Below, piece after piece: positions 7,204 to 12,727 of a DNA stretch of 12,727 bases. Made by a program: the position numbers and the translations under genes. The stretch covers positions 1-12,727 of the forward strand of contig JAZOCE010000008.1 in the NCBI GenBank assembly GCA_045596365.1, in the 5' to 3' direction. A model generated the notes under the pieces. The model had not been told where the DNA came from. It did no database searches and saw only the letters and a list, made by a program, of their open reading frames with translations. Origin of the DNA: RGIG4079 sp045596365 (GTDB lineage Bacteria > Bacteroidota > Bacteroidia > Bacteroidales > Muribaculaceae). The number at the start of each line of letters is the position of its first letter. The stretch's first letter is position 1.

Positions 7204-8452
7204 ACTACTTATCATTACAATATTGGCTTTTGGCTCAATATTTGGAGTTTCGGCACAATCAGTAACAAGCCCATATTCAAAATTTGGTTATGGATTCTTG
7301 AATGACAATGCATCATCGGCTCAACGTGCAATGGGCGGTGTGGGATATGCCATGAGATCAGGAAGACAAATAAATGCAATGAACCCTGCAAGTTACGCTT
7401 CAATCGATAGTTTGACATTCTTGTTTGACATGGGACTTAATTTCAATACAATATGGTCAGAAGAAAAAGGTGTAAAATCCAAAGACTATAGTGGTGGAAT
7501 TGATTATATCACTTTGCAATTCCCTATCACAAAATATATGGGAGTTAGTGCAGGTTTGGTCCCATTCTCATCTGTGGGCTATTCGTTTGGAGATGAGATC
7601 GTTCATGGCTCAAACTCTCGCGAAGGGATAGGTGGCATAAACCAATTATATGTGGGAGTTGGTGCTAATCTCTACAAGAATCTTTCTGTGGGTGCTAATG
7701 TTTCATATTTGTTTGGAACAATCATCAATGATGCATATGCCTATACCGACCATGGCTCAACATCTCTTTTTGAACGAGTTATGCAAATCAGAGACTGGAG
7801 AGTACAATTTGGGGCTCAATACTCGATTGATTTCGGTAGCAAAAACCGAGGAACAATAGGTGTTGTATATTCTCCTGGCAAATCTTTATTAGGAAAGACA
7901 TGGGGGACTTATTATGATATATCTGTTGAAAATGCTAAACCCGACACCGTTGGAGAAACAAAACTTAAAAATAAATACTCTCTTGCTTCATCTTTGGGCG
8001 TTGGCTTGAATTGGGAGTGGAACAAAAAATTAATGGCTGAAGTTGACTTTACTTATGAGCCATGGAAAGATGCAAAATCAGCACCAATCATCAACGAGAA
8101 TACAGGAGATGTAGTTTTTGAAAATGCGCAGTTTGACAATCGTTGGAAAGTAGCGGCCGGATTACAATATACACCTAAAGTGCGTGGCAGTTATTTACAA
8201 CGCATTACCTATCGCATCGGTGGCTTCTATAACCACGATTATGTTTTGGTAAATGGCAACAACCTTCGAGACTATGGTATCTCTGCCGGATTTGGACTAC
8301 CGGCTCCAAAATCAAAAACTATGATTAATCTCGGATTTGAATGGCGTCGTCGTGAAGCTCATCCTGCAACATTAATAAAAGAAGATTATTTTAATATCAC
8401 ACTCGGAATCAATTTCAACGAAATGTGGTTCTGGAGGAACAAGATACGCTAA
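7190..8452 (+). CDS. Outer-membrane beta-barrel protein (FadL/PorV-like)
   Basis: This is a 420-residue protein with a clear signal peptide (MRINKLLIITILAFGSIFGV, then SAQS). The mature start SVTSPYSKFGYGFL, then SSAQRAMGGVGYAM and the NPASYASIDSLTF motif, is typical of Bacteroidales outer-membrane proteins in the FadL/PorV-like group. The rest alternates glycine/aromatic beta strands, and the protein ends near an aromatic strand (FNEMWFW). The cargo or partner is unknown. Some family members carry hydrophobic compounds, others serve secretion or LPS-related roles. The ATG overlaps coaX by 14 bp (translational coupling). The following lptC makes an envelope-biogenesis context likely. Confidence 0.85.
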   Translation: MRINKLLIITILAFGSIFGVSAQSVTSPYSKFGYGFLNDNASSAQRAMGGVGYAMRSGRQINAMNPASYASIDSLTFLFDMGLNFNTIWSEEKGVKSKDYSGGIDYITLQFPITKYMGVSAGLVPFSSVGYSFGDEIVHGSNSREGIGGINQLYVGVGANLYKNLSVGANVSYLFGTIINDAYAYTDHGSTSLFERVMQIRDWRVQFGAQYSIDFGSKNRGTIGVVYSPGKSLLGKTWGTYYDISVENAKPDTVGETKLKNKYSLASSLGVGLNWEWNKKLMAEVDFTYEPWKDAKSAPIINENTGDVVFENAQFDNRWKVAAGLQYTPKVRGSYLQRITYRIGGFYNHDYVLVNGNNLRDYGISAGFGLPAPKSKTMINLGFEWRRREAHPATLIKEDYFNITLGINFNEMWFWRNKIR

Positions 8453-8461
8453 TCCCAAGAA

Positions 8462-9259
8462 TTGAAATCAGCAATCACACATAATAAATCTCTGAAATCC
8501 CTATTAATAGCCGTCCTCTTTTTAATGTGGATGGCTATCGGCTCATCATGCGGAGACACAAAAAAAGAGTTTGTCAATATCACGATTGATCACGAAACAA
8601 CTCCCACAATGGAAACCCATGATGTAGAAACAGTGATTTCTGACTCGGGGGTAATTCGATATAAGATTACAGCTCCTTTGTGGCTTGTTTTTGATGAAGC
8701 GGTAGAACCACGATGGAATTTTTCTGAAGGTTTGCACCTTGAAAAATATGACAACGATTTAAATATTGATGCTACATTTGACTGTGACTCGGCAAAATAC
8801 CTAAGTCAACGCAAATTATGGAAATTCTCAAGTAGCGTACACGCCCTCAATGTTGCAAAAGATCGCTTTGATACTGAACTATTATTTTGGGATCAACAAA
8901 ACAAAAAGGTTTACACCGACTCGTTTATTCACATCGAAAAGAGCGACCGCATAATCGAAGGTTATGGCTTTGTTTCCAATGAAACAATGACAGATTATTA
9001 TATCAATCGTGTGTCGGGGATTTTTCCCATCAATGAGATGAGGAAGCAGAATAACGATAGTACGACTATTGCAAATACTGATTCAATCGCCAAATCACCT
9101 GAGACTGATATAACAACCCCTCAGAAAACAACATTGCAACAACCAAGCAACCCTAAAACACGAACAATAAATAACTCGATACAACCAATTCAGGTCAACA
9201 GGTCAAAACGAGCCGAAAGACTTGAGCTAAAACAAATATCAACAACAGATGGAAATTGA
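8462..9259 (+). CDS. lptC: LPS export protein LptC (lipoprotein form, TTG start)
   Basis: This is a 265-residue protein. It starts at TTG 8462, the only start that retains the basic/hydrophobic N-terminus (KSLLIAVLFLMWMAIGSSC). Cys30 after GSS is a candidate lipidation site. Residues about 37-195 match the Bacteroidota LptC/YrbK pattern: a VETVISDSGVIRYKITAPLW strand, then FSEGLHLEKYD and YFWDQQNKKVYTDSF-like strands (here LLFWDQQNKKVYTDSF) and VSGIFP. LptC passes lipopolysaccharide from the LptB2FG complex to the LptA bridge. The family core is under 200 residues, so the Thr/Gln/Pro-rich tail at 196-265 is an extension, probably disordered. The preceding stop is 9 bp upstream and the next gene overlaps by 11 bp. 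Confidence 0.85.
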   Translation: MKSAITHNKSLKSLLIAVLFLMWMAIGSSCGDTKKEFVNITIDHETTPTMETHDVETVISDSGVIRYKITAPLWLVFDEAVEPRWNFSEGLHLEKYDNDLNIDATFDCDSAKYLSQRKLWKFSSSVHALNVAKDRFDTELLFWDQQNKKVYTDSFIHIEKSDRIIEGYGFVSNETMTDYYINRVSGIFPINEMRKQNNDSTTIANTDSIAKSPETDITTPQKTTLQQPSNPKTRTINNSIQPIQVNRSKRAERLELKQISTTDGN

Positions 9260-10553
9260 TGCGCTTTGGACATGGGTGGCGATAATCGGCATATCTCTTG
9301 TTTTCTCTGCCCTATTTTCAGGATCTGAAATAGCCTACATATCATCCGATAGAGTCAGAGTGGAGCTTGATGTAAAAAAAGGCGGATTAATCAATAAAAT
9401 CATCAACCTGTACTACTCACGACAAGACATGTTTATTTCGACAATACTTGTTGGAAACAATATCATGCTCGTAATTTATGGTATGGGGGCAGCAAAAATC
9501 CTTGATCCCTGGATTGCAAGCACAATGTGGGATAACGAAGCATTTGTGCTTGGAATGCAAACGCTCATATCCACTGCAATTATCCTTCTTACCGGGGAAT
9601 TCTTCCCTAAGGCAATATTTCGCATAAACCCAAACCGTTCACTAAAAATATTCTCAATCCCCATTTATATATTCTACATTGTCCTATTCCCTATATCGAA
9701 ATTCACATCATGGCTCTCTAAAGTGCTCATGCGACTATGTGGAATACATAGTGAAGATACCCGACTTGGTGTTCTATCTATAGGAGATTTAAACCAATAT
9801 ATAGAAAAAACAATAGACGATACCGCAACTGTAGCCAATGCTAAGGTTGAACATGAGGTGAAAATATTTCACAACGCACTCGATTTCTCATCAACACACT
9901 TGAGAGACTGCATGATTCCTCGCAACGAAATTGTTGCTATCAACGTTGATACTACCACAAGAGACGAGTTAAGCGCGTTATTTACCTCAACAGGTCGTTC
10001 AAAAATAATTGTTTATCAAGAAGACATCGACAACGTTCTCGGATATATCCACGTAAGCGAGTTGTTTGACCTTAATCAAGATTGGAAAGAACAATTGAAG
10101 CCCGTTTTATTCGCTCCTGAAACACTTCTTGCCAACAAGATGATGCGACGCTTGCTTGCCGAAAAACGTTCCGTTGCAATCATTATAGATGAGTTTGGAG
10201 GCACAGCCGGATTAGTTACACTTGAAGACCTCGTGGAAGAAATCTTTGGTGATATTCAAGACGAGCATGACAACAAACGCATCCTTGCCAATGAAATCGC
10301 CCCCGGAGTATATGAATTCTCAGGACGCATTGAAATTGCCGAACTAAATGAAACTTATCATCTGAATATCCCCGAGGAAGACGAATATCAAACCCTTGCA
10401 GGATATATACTTTATGAAACCGGCACAATACCTGCCAAAGACGCATCTATAACGCTTGGCGGATTAACATTTGAAATTGTTAAGAAATCAGCTACAAGGC
10501 TTGAAATAATACGCATTACCAAGCCACAAAACGACGAAGCGCAACAAAATTAG
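9249..10553 (+). CDS. GldE/CorC-like CNNM-family membrane protein (DUF21, CBS pair, CorC_HlyC)
   Basis: This is a 434-residue protein. The CNNM (DUF21) membrane domain spans about residues 8-165, with SGSEIAYISSDRVR (24-37) and GEFFPKA (116-122) being typical family motifs. A CBS-domain pair covers about 215-335, including MIPRNEIVAI and IIDEFGGTAGLVTLEDLVEE. The C-terminal CorC_HlyC domain covers about 348-425. CNNM proteins are linked to magnesium or cobalt efflux and homeostasis. In gliding Bacteroidota the same architecture is called GldE. There is no evidence for gliding here, so a metal-transport role is the safer reading. The old label hemolysin is historical. The start overlaps the lptC end by 11 bp, and it is the last gene before the tRNA. 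Confidence 0.9.
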   Translation: MEIDALWTWVAIIGISLVFSALFSGSEIAYISSDRVRVELDVKKGGLINKIINLYYSRQDMFISTILVGNNIMLVIYGMGAAKILDPWIASTMWDNEAFVLGMQTLISTAIILLTGEFFPKAIFRINPNRSLKIFSIPIYIFYIVLFPISKFTSWLSKVLMRLCGIHSEDTRLGVLSIGDLNQYIEKTIDDTATVANAKVEHEVKIFHNALDFSSTHLRDCMIPRNEIVAINVDTTTRDELSALFTSTGRSKIIVYQEDIDNVLGYIHVSELFDLNQDWKEQLKPVLFAPETLLANKMMRRLLAEKRSVAIIIDEFGGTAGLVTLEDLVEEIFGDIQDEHDNKRILANEIAPGVYEFSGRIEIAELNETYHLNIPEEDEYQTLAGYILYETGTIPAKDASITLGGLTFEIVKKSATRLEIIRITKPQNDEAQQN

Positions 10554-10573
10554 GCAAATTTATTGCAAAACGC

Positions 10574-10604
10574 TTGCATATATCAAAAACAATACCTACC
10601 TTTG
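10574..10604 (+). promoter_or_regulatory. Promoter of tRNA-Phe
   Basis: TTG at 10574-10576 (-33) and TACCTTTG at 10597-10604 (-7, TAnnTTTG) are separated by 20 bp. Transcription would start near 10610, about 12 nt before the mature tRNA. Confidence 0.75.
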
Positions 10605-10621
10605 CATCGCAAAACAACGAT

Positions 10622-10694
10622 GGTGCCATAGCTCAGTTGGTAGAGCAAAGGACTGAAAATCCTTGTGTCCCCGGTTCGATTCCTGGTGGCACCA
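10622..10694 (+). tRNA. tRNA-Phe (anticodon GAA)
   Basis: A full cloverleaf can be drawn. The acceptor is GGTGCCA (10622-10628) with TGGCACC (10687-10693) and discriminator A10694. The D arm is GCTC/GAGC with an AGTTGGTA loop. The anticodon stem is AAGGA/TCCTT with loop CTGAAAA and GAA at 10655-10657. The variable loop is GTGTC and the T loop is TTCGATT. The T stem CCCGG/CCTGG has one C-U mismatch at pair 51:63. The CCA end is not encoded. The gene is 68 bp after gldE and has its own promoter and terminator. Confidence 0.95.
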
Positions 10695-10697
10695 CAG

Positions 10698-10736
10698 CAA
10701 AAGAGAGTTACAGAAATGTAGCTCTCTTTTGTTTTA
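10698..10736 (+). terminator. Strong intrinsic terminator after tRNA-Phe
   Basis: CAAAAGAGAGTTAC (10698-10711) pairs with GTAGCTCTCTTTTG (10718-10731) in a 14-bp stem with one T-G wobble and an AGAAAT loop. A TTTT run follows (10732-10735). The stem begins 4 nt after the tRNA. Confidence 0.85.
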
Positions 10737-10779
10737 TACCCTTAATACCCCTATAATTACACCTTATCGGGTATAAAAC
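10731..10779. repeat. 11-bp perfect inverted repeat with 27-bp spacer
   Basis: GTTTTATACCC (10731-10741) is the exact reverse complement of GGGTATAAAAC (10769-10779). It begins at the last stem base of the tRNA terminator. It could be a protein binding site, an alternative hairpin or a recombination scar; nothing in the sequence decides this. Confidence 0.5.
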
Positions 10780-10871
10780 CAACGTTTACCTCAATAGCAA
10801 CCTCGCATCACCCATTCAATATCCTCCACCTCTATATAAATCCCACTAAACATTCTATTTTAAAGGTGATT
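10780..10871 (+). other. C-rich, G-poor non-coding stretch
   Basis: By hand count, 10781-10860 has 27 C and only 3 G. No frame is supported. Strongly C-over-G, unstructured RNA is what Rho-loading (rut) sites look like, so it may back up the terminator. This is an inference from composition only. Confidence 0.35.
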
Positions 10872-10905
10872 TTTGACGCTTTTCAATATATTTTCTATAT
10901 ATTTG
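10872..10905 (+). promoter_or_regulatory. Promoter of the GIY-YIG nuclease gene
   Basis: TTTG at 10872-10875 and TATATTTG at 10898-10905 (-7 consensus) are separated by 22 bp, slightly long. Transcription would start near 10911, about 30 nt before the ATG at 10942. This argues against a TTG start at 10873, which lies within the -33 element. Confidence 0.6.
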
Positions 10906-10941
10906 CATTATTCCGCATTAAATCAAATACATAACAAAACT

Positions 10942-11712
10942 ATGACTTGGAAAGAAGCAATTATAAAAGTGCTAGCAGAAGAAGGGACACCAATGCATTA
11001 TGCAGATATCACTAAGAAAATCATAGAGAATGGATATAGAAATCAGACCGAAATGGGAAATACACCCGAAATGACTGTCAGCGCTCAACTTACAACAAAA
11101 AAGAATATATTTAAAAAACTCGGGAATGGTATTTTTGAGTTACTTCCTACTAATATAATCGAGAACGAAGATCATAAAAATGAAATAAACACAGAAGAAT
11201 TAATAGATCGACAATTAATAGAACGAGAACATATTATTAAAAATTTTGGGATGTTTTGGTCCCGAGAAAACGTAGATTGGAGAAATGCAAATCTATATGG
11301 ATGCCAAAATGGAAGTTCTTCTTGTATAAATTTTAAAGACCAAGTAGGAATATATCTTTTACATGACCATAGAGAAGTCATATATGTAGGGCAAGCCATA
11401 AAACAACCTATATCTAAACGTTTAGCGGATCATTGCAAAGATAGATTAAATGGTAGATGGAATCGATTTTCATGGTTTGGATTTTATGGGATATCAGATA
11501 ATGGGCATTTAATAACAGACGATTTTCACAACACCAATTTCTCTATTGAAAATGTCGCAAACGCTTTAGAAGCTATTCTCATTGAAGGATTAGAGCCAAG
11601 ACAGAATAGAAAAGGAGGAAACGACTTTGGTTATGAATTTCTACAATTTATTGATCCAAAAATAGAAAAGAAAAAACAACGAGAAATAATTGAAAAGCTA
11701 TTGGAAAAATAA
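10942..11712 (+). CDS. HARE-HTH domain plus GIY-YIG nuclease
   Basis: This is a 256-residue protein with no signal peptide, so cytoplasmic. Residues 1-68 (MTWKEAIIKVLAEEGTPMHY, then ADITKKIIENGY and GNGIFELL) match the HARE-HTH fold, a winged helix fused to restriction endonucleases and chromatin proteins. Residues about 134-225 form a GIY-YIG nuclease: GIY at 136-138, IYVG at 147-150, Arg160 in SKRLADHC, Glu210/Glu215 in ALEAILIEGLEPRQNRKGG and Asn222. All expected catalytic positions seem present, so it is probably active on DNA. The C-terminus is a Lys-rich helix. It stands alone between a tRNA and a HipBA pair, and it is visibly more AT-rich than dnaX, so it was probably acquired. Likely roles are modification-dependent restriction or anti-phage defence, or selfish endonuclease activity. 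No methyltransferase is adjacent. The start ATG is chosen from the promoter and domain start. Confidence 0.8.
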   Translation: MTWKEAIIKVLAEEGTPMHYADITKKIIENGYRNQTEMGNTPEMTVSAQLTTKKNIFKKLGNGIFELLPTNIIENEDHKNEINTEELIDRQLIEREHIIKNFGMFWSRENVDWRNANLYGCQNGSSSCINFKDQVGIYLLHDHREVIYVGQAIKQPISKRLADHCKDRLNGRWNRFSWFGFYGISDNGHLITDDFHNTNFSIENVANALEAILIEGLEPRQNRKGGNDFGYEFLQFIDPKIEKKKQREIIEKLLEK

Positions 11713-11926
11713 TAATATTATTATTCGCCTTATCCTCATCACTTTTCCTATAAGTGTTCATGAGTCGACACTAGTTGATATGTAAGTATATAACTTTGTG
11801 TATAAGTTGTGTACGAGCTAATTTTAAGTATGCCACCATGCAAGTTCCCAAGTCGTGAAACCTGTTTATAATAGGTTAAACTATCAAGGATTTCTTTATA
11901 GTTCAATTGCTGATACATTTGATTCC
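11713..11926. other. Non-coding gap with small inverted repeats
   Basis: This is part of a 353-bp gap between the nuclease and hipB genes. An AT-only perfect 18-bp palindrome (11708-11725) overlaps the nuclease stop codon. Short inverted repeats AACTT/AAGTT and AACCT/AGGTT lie between about 11792 and 11876. A lone TAACTTTG at 11791-11798 matches a -7 box, but no -33 element sits 19-22 bp upstream. On the minus strand a 56-codon frame runs from 11918 to 11748, with GAGGA placed 5 nt before its ATG. Its product (MYQQLNYKEILDSL...) resembles nothing I know. I call no gene here. Confidence 0.4.
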
Positions 11927-11960
11927 TCAAAAAAAGTGGGACACTGTCTCACTTTTTTGA
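11927..11960. terminator. Strong bidirectional hairpin terminator
   Basis: TCAAAAAAAGTGGGAC and GTCTCACTTTTTTGA form a long stem with a 3-nt loop, one G-T wobble and one extra A. The outer A and T runs supply a U tract on either strand. It could end transcripts from the nuclease side and from the opposite direction. It is too far (about 215 nt) from the nuclease stop to be assigned to it with certainty. Confidence 0.7.
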
Positions 11961-12033
11961 ATAAGACCTGCGACTAAAAACTAATCAAACGCACAAAAAA
12001 CTCTCAACCTATCATAAAATAAATAAAAAGTAT

Positions 12034-12057
12034 TATCTTTGCATATTATATGATATG
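12034..12057 (+). promoter_or_regulatory. hipB promoter -7 box and overlapping palindromic operator
   Basis: TATCTTTG at 12034-12041 fits TAnnTTTG; no -33 TTTG is seen at the right distance. Immediately after it, CATATTATATG (12042-12052) is a palindrome with a repeated ATATG at 12053-12057. This would sit on the transcription start (near 12047), a natural place for autorepression by the HipB-like protein. The operator role is inferred. Confidence 0.5.
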
Positions 12058-12065
12058 TTACGGTT

Positions 12066-12386
12066 ATGGCAAAGAGTACAATGGGGACAAAATTACCCCG
12101 AAAATTGGAGCAGAAGATGCAGCTTGTTGGCGAGCAGATAAAGCTTGCTCGCTTGCGTCGCAATTTGAGCGTTGCACAGGTGGCAGAGCGCGCTACTTGT
12201 TCGCCTCTTACAGTGTCGCGCATAGAGAAAGGTGCCCCCACAGTGGCGATAGGCATCTATCTGCGTGTGTTGTATGCCCTGCAGCTCGATGATGACATTC
12301 TCTCTTTGGCAAAGGATGACGAACTTGGCAGGGCGTTGCAAGATATGAATATGATTCCTCGCAAAAGAGCATCAAAAAAAGAGTAA
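12066..12386 (+). CDS. HipB-like XRE-family antitoxin/repressor
   Basis: This is a 106-residue protein with a basic N-terminus, a Cro/C1-type helix-turn-helix at about residues 22-75 (GEQIKLARLRRNLSVAQVAE, then CSPLTVSRIEKG and a final LYALQL helix) and a short Lys/Arg-rich tail. The recognition helix is about 46-56. The next gene is a hipA homologue that starts 6 bp after its stop, the usual antitoxin-first HipBA order. HipB proteins bind HipA to neutralise it and repress their own operon. The start ATG at 12066 lies about 19 nt after the expected transcription start. An HTH protein of this type alone could be any regulator; the HipA neighbour makes the call. Confidence 0.85.
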   Translation: MAKSTMGTKLPRKLEQKMQLVGEQIKLARLRRNLSVAQVAERATCSPLTVSRIEKGAPTVAIGIYLRVLYALQLDDDILSLAKDDELGRALQDMNMIPRKRASKKE

Positions 12387-12392
12387 TTTGCT

Positions 12393-12727
12393 ATGAAGAA
12401 GTTGTATGTATATGCCGATTTTGATTGCCTCAAAGAGATTGAGCTTGTTGGAGAACTAGGTTACGAATCACTTCGTGGCTCGGATAGTTATAGTTTTAAG
12501 TTTGCCGATAGTTGGATAAAGAAGTACAATGCCATTACCCTCAGCGAAGACCTTAACAACTATCCGGGGGTCCTATATACTCAGCCGAATAAAGATATTT
12601 TCGGATGCTTTGCTGATGCTCTGCCCGACAGATGGGGAAGAACCCTTCTCCTCCGTCGTGAGCAGATTATGGCACAAGAGGAGAATCGCCCTGTTCGCCG
12701 ACTATCATCATTTGACTTTTTGACGGG
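12393..12727 (+). CDS. HipA-like toxin kinase, N-terminal part only
   Basis: The frame opens at ATG 12393 and is still open at the window end, giving 111 codons. The product starts MKKLYVYADFDCLKEIELVG. It contains YESLRGSDSYSFKFADSWI (24-42), the HipA N-terminal subdomain, and FGCFADALPDRWGRTLLLRRE (70-90), which matches the strongly conserved HipA segment with the pattern F...LPDgWGr.ll. It ends at SSFDFLT, just before the typical YDFLxGV motif. HipA toxins are Ser/Thr kinases; E. coli HipA phosphorylates glutamyl-tRNA synthetase and causes growth arrest. The catalytic kinase core lies beyond the window, so activity cannot be judged. It is co-transcribed with the antitoxin gene (6-bp gap). 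Confidence 0.9.
   Translation, partial: MKKLYVYADFDCLKEIELVGELGYESLRGSDSYSFKFADSWIKKYNAITLSEDLNNYPGVLYTQPNKDIFGCFADALPDRWGRTLLLRREQIMAQEENRPVRRLSSFDFLT

Noticed and set aside
10574..10756. 60-codon plus-strand frame
   Set aside because: It runs through the tRNA gene and its terminator.
10873..10941. TTG start and 23 extra residues for the nuclease
   Set aside because: It lies inside the promoter; the HARE-HTH domain begins at the ATG at 10942.
11791..11798. TAACTTTG as a true promoter
   Set aside because: No TTTG/TTG at 19-22 bp upstream; kept only as a weak hint in the small RNA finding.
12050..12341. Other-frame ORFs on both strands over the hipB gene (12050-12292 plus, 12093-12341 minus)
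   Set aside because: They overlap the well-supported HTH gene and show no domain.
12529..12723. 64-codon plus-strand frame
   Set aside because: It is a shadow of hipA, which is read in frame from 12393.
10695..12727. Duplicate of the tRNA-Phe 3' end as an integration attR site
   Set aside because: I found no second copy of the T-arm/acceptor sequence in the window.

Overview
The window looks like a chromosomal segment from a member of the Bacteroidota, most likely order Bacteroidales (a Muribaculaceae/Bacteroidaceae-type gut bacterium is my best guess; the family is inferred). The evidence is as follows. Five starts or RNA genes are preceded by the Bacteroidota sigma-factor -7 box TAnnTTTG, and dnaX and the tRNA also have a -33 element at 20-bp spacing. 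Shine-Dalgarno motifs are nearly absent. DnaX begins with the MDNYLVSARKYRPSTF-type N-terminus. The gene order coaX - outer-membrane protein - lptC - gldE-like CNNM protein is also typical.

Layout. (1) Positions 1-3641 hold three co-directional genes for repeat-rich, mostly exported proteins: a MORN-repeat protein cut by the window edge; a secreted protein with two tandem CsgG/LpoB-like domains followed by Sel1 repeats; and a secreted protein with a proline-rich linker and a C-terminal transglutaminase-like Cys-His-Asp domain (GTG start). (2) Positions 3825-6391 hold a housekeeping operon: dnaX (DNA polymerase III tau), a DivIC/FtsB-type division protein and an unrecognised four-helix membrane protein. 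(3) Positions 6462-10553 hold a tightly packed operon: coaX (type III pantothenate kinase), a FadL/PorV-like outer-membrane beta-barrel protein, lptC (LPS export; TTG start) and a gldE/CorC-like CNNM transporter. Two of the three gene junctions overlap. (4) tRNA-Phe(GAA) follows at 10622-10694 with its own promoter and a strong terminator.

(5) Downstream of the tRNA the character changes. There is a G-poor, C-rich non-coding stretch, then an AT-rich stand-alone gene for a HARE-HTH plus GIY-YIG nuclease (10942-11712). A 353-bp non-coding gap with a strong hairpin follows, then a hipB-like antitoxin gene and the first 111 codons of a hipA-like toxin kinase that runs off the window. This right-hand part is probably an accessory region placed next to a tRNA gene.

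The most interesting items are the HARE-HTH/GIY-YIG nuclease beside a HipBA pair, the left-hand MORN / double-CsgG-Sel1 / transglutaminase cluster, and a GC-rich palindrome translated inside the DnaX linker. No CRISPR array, complete insertion sequence or rRNA was seen.
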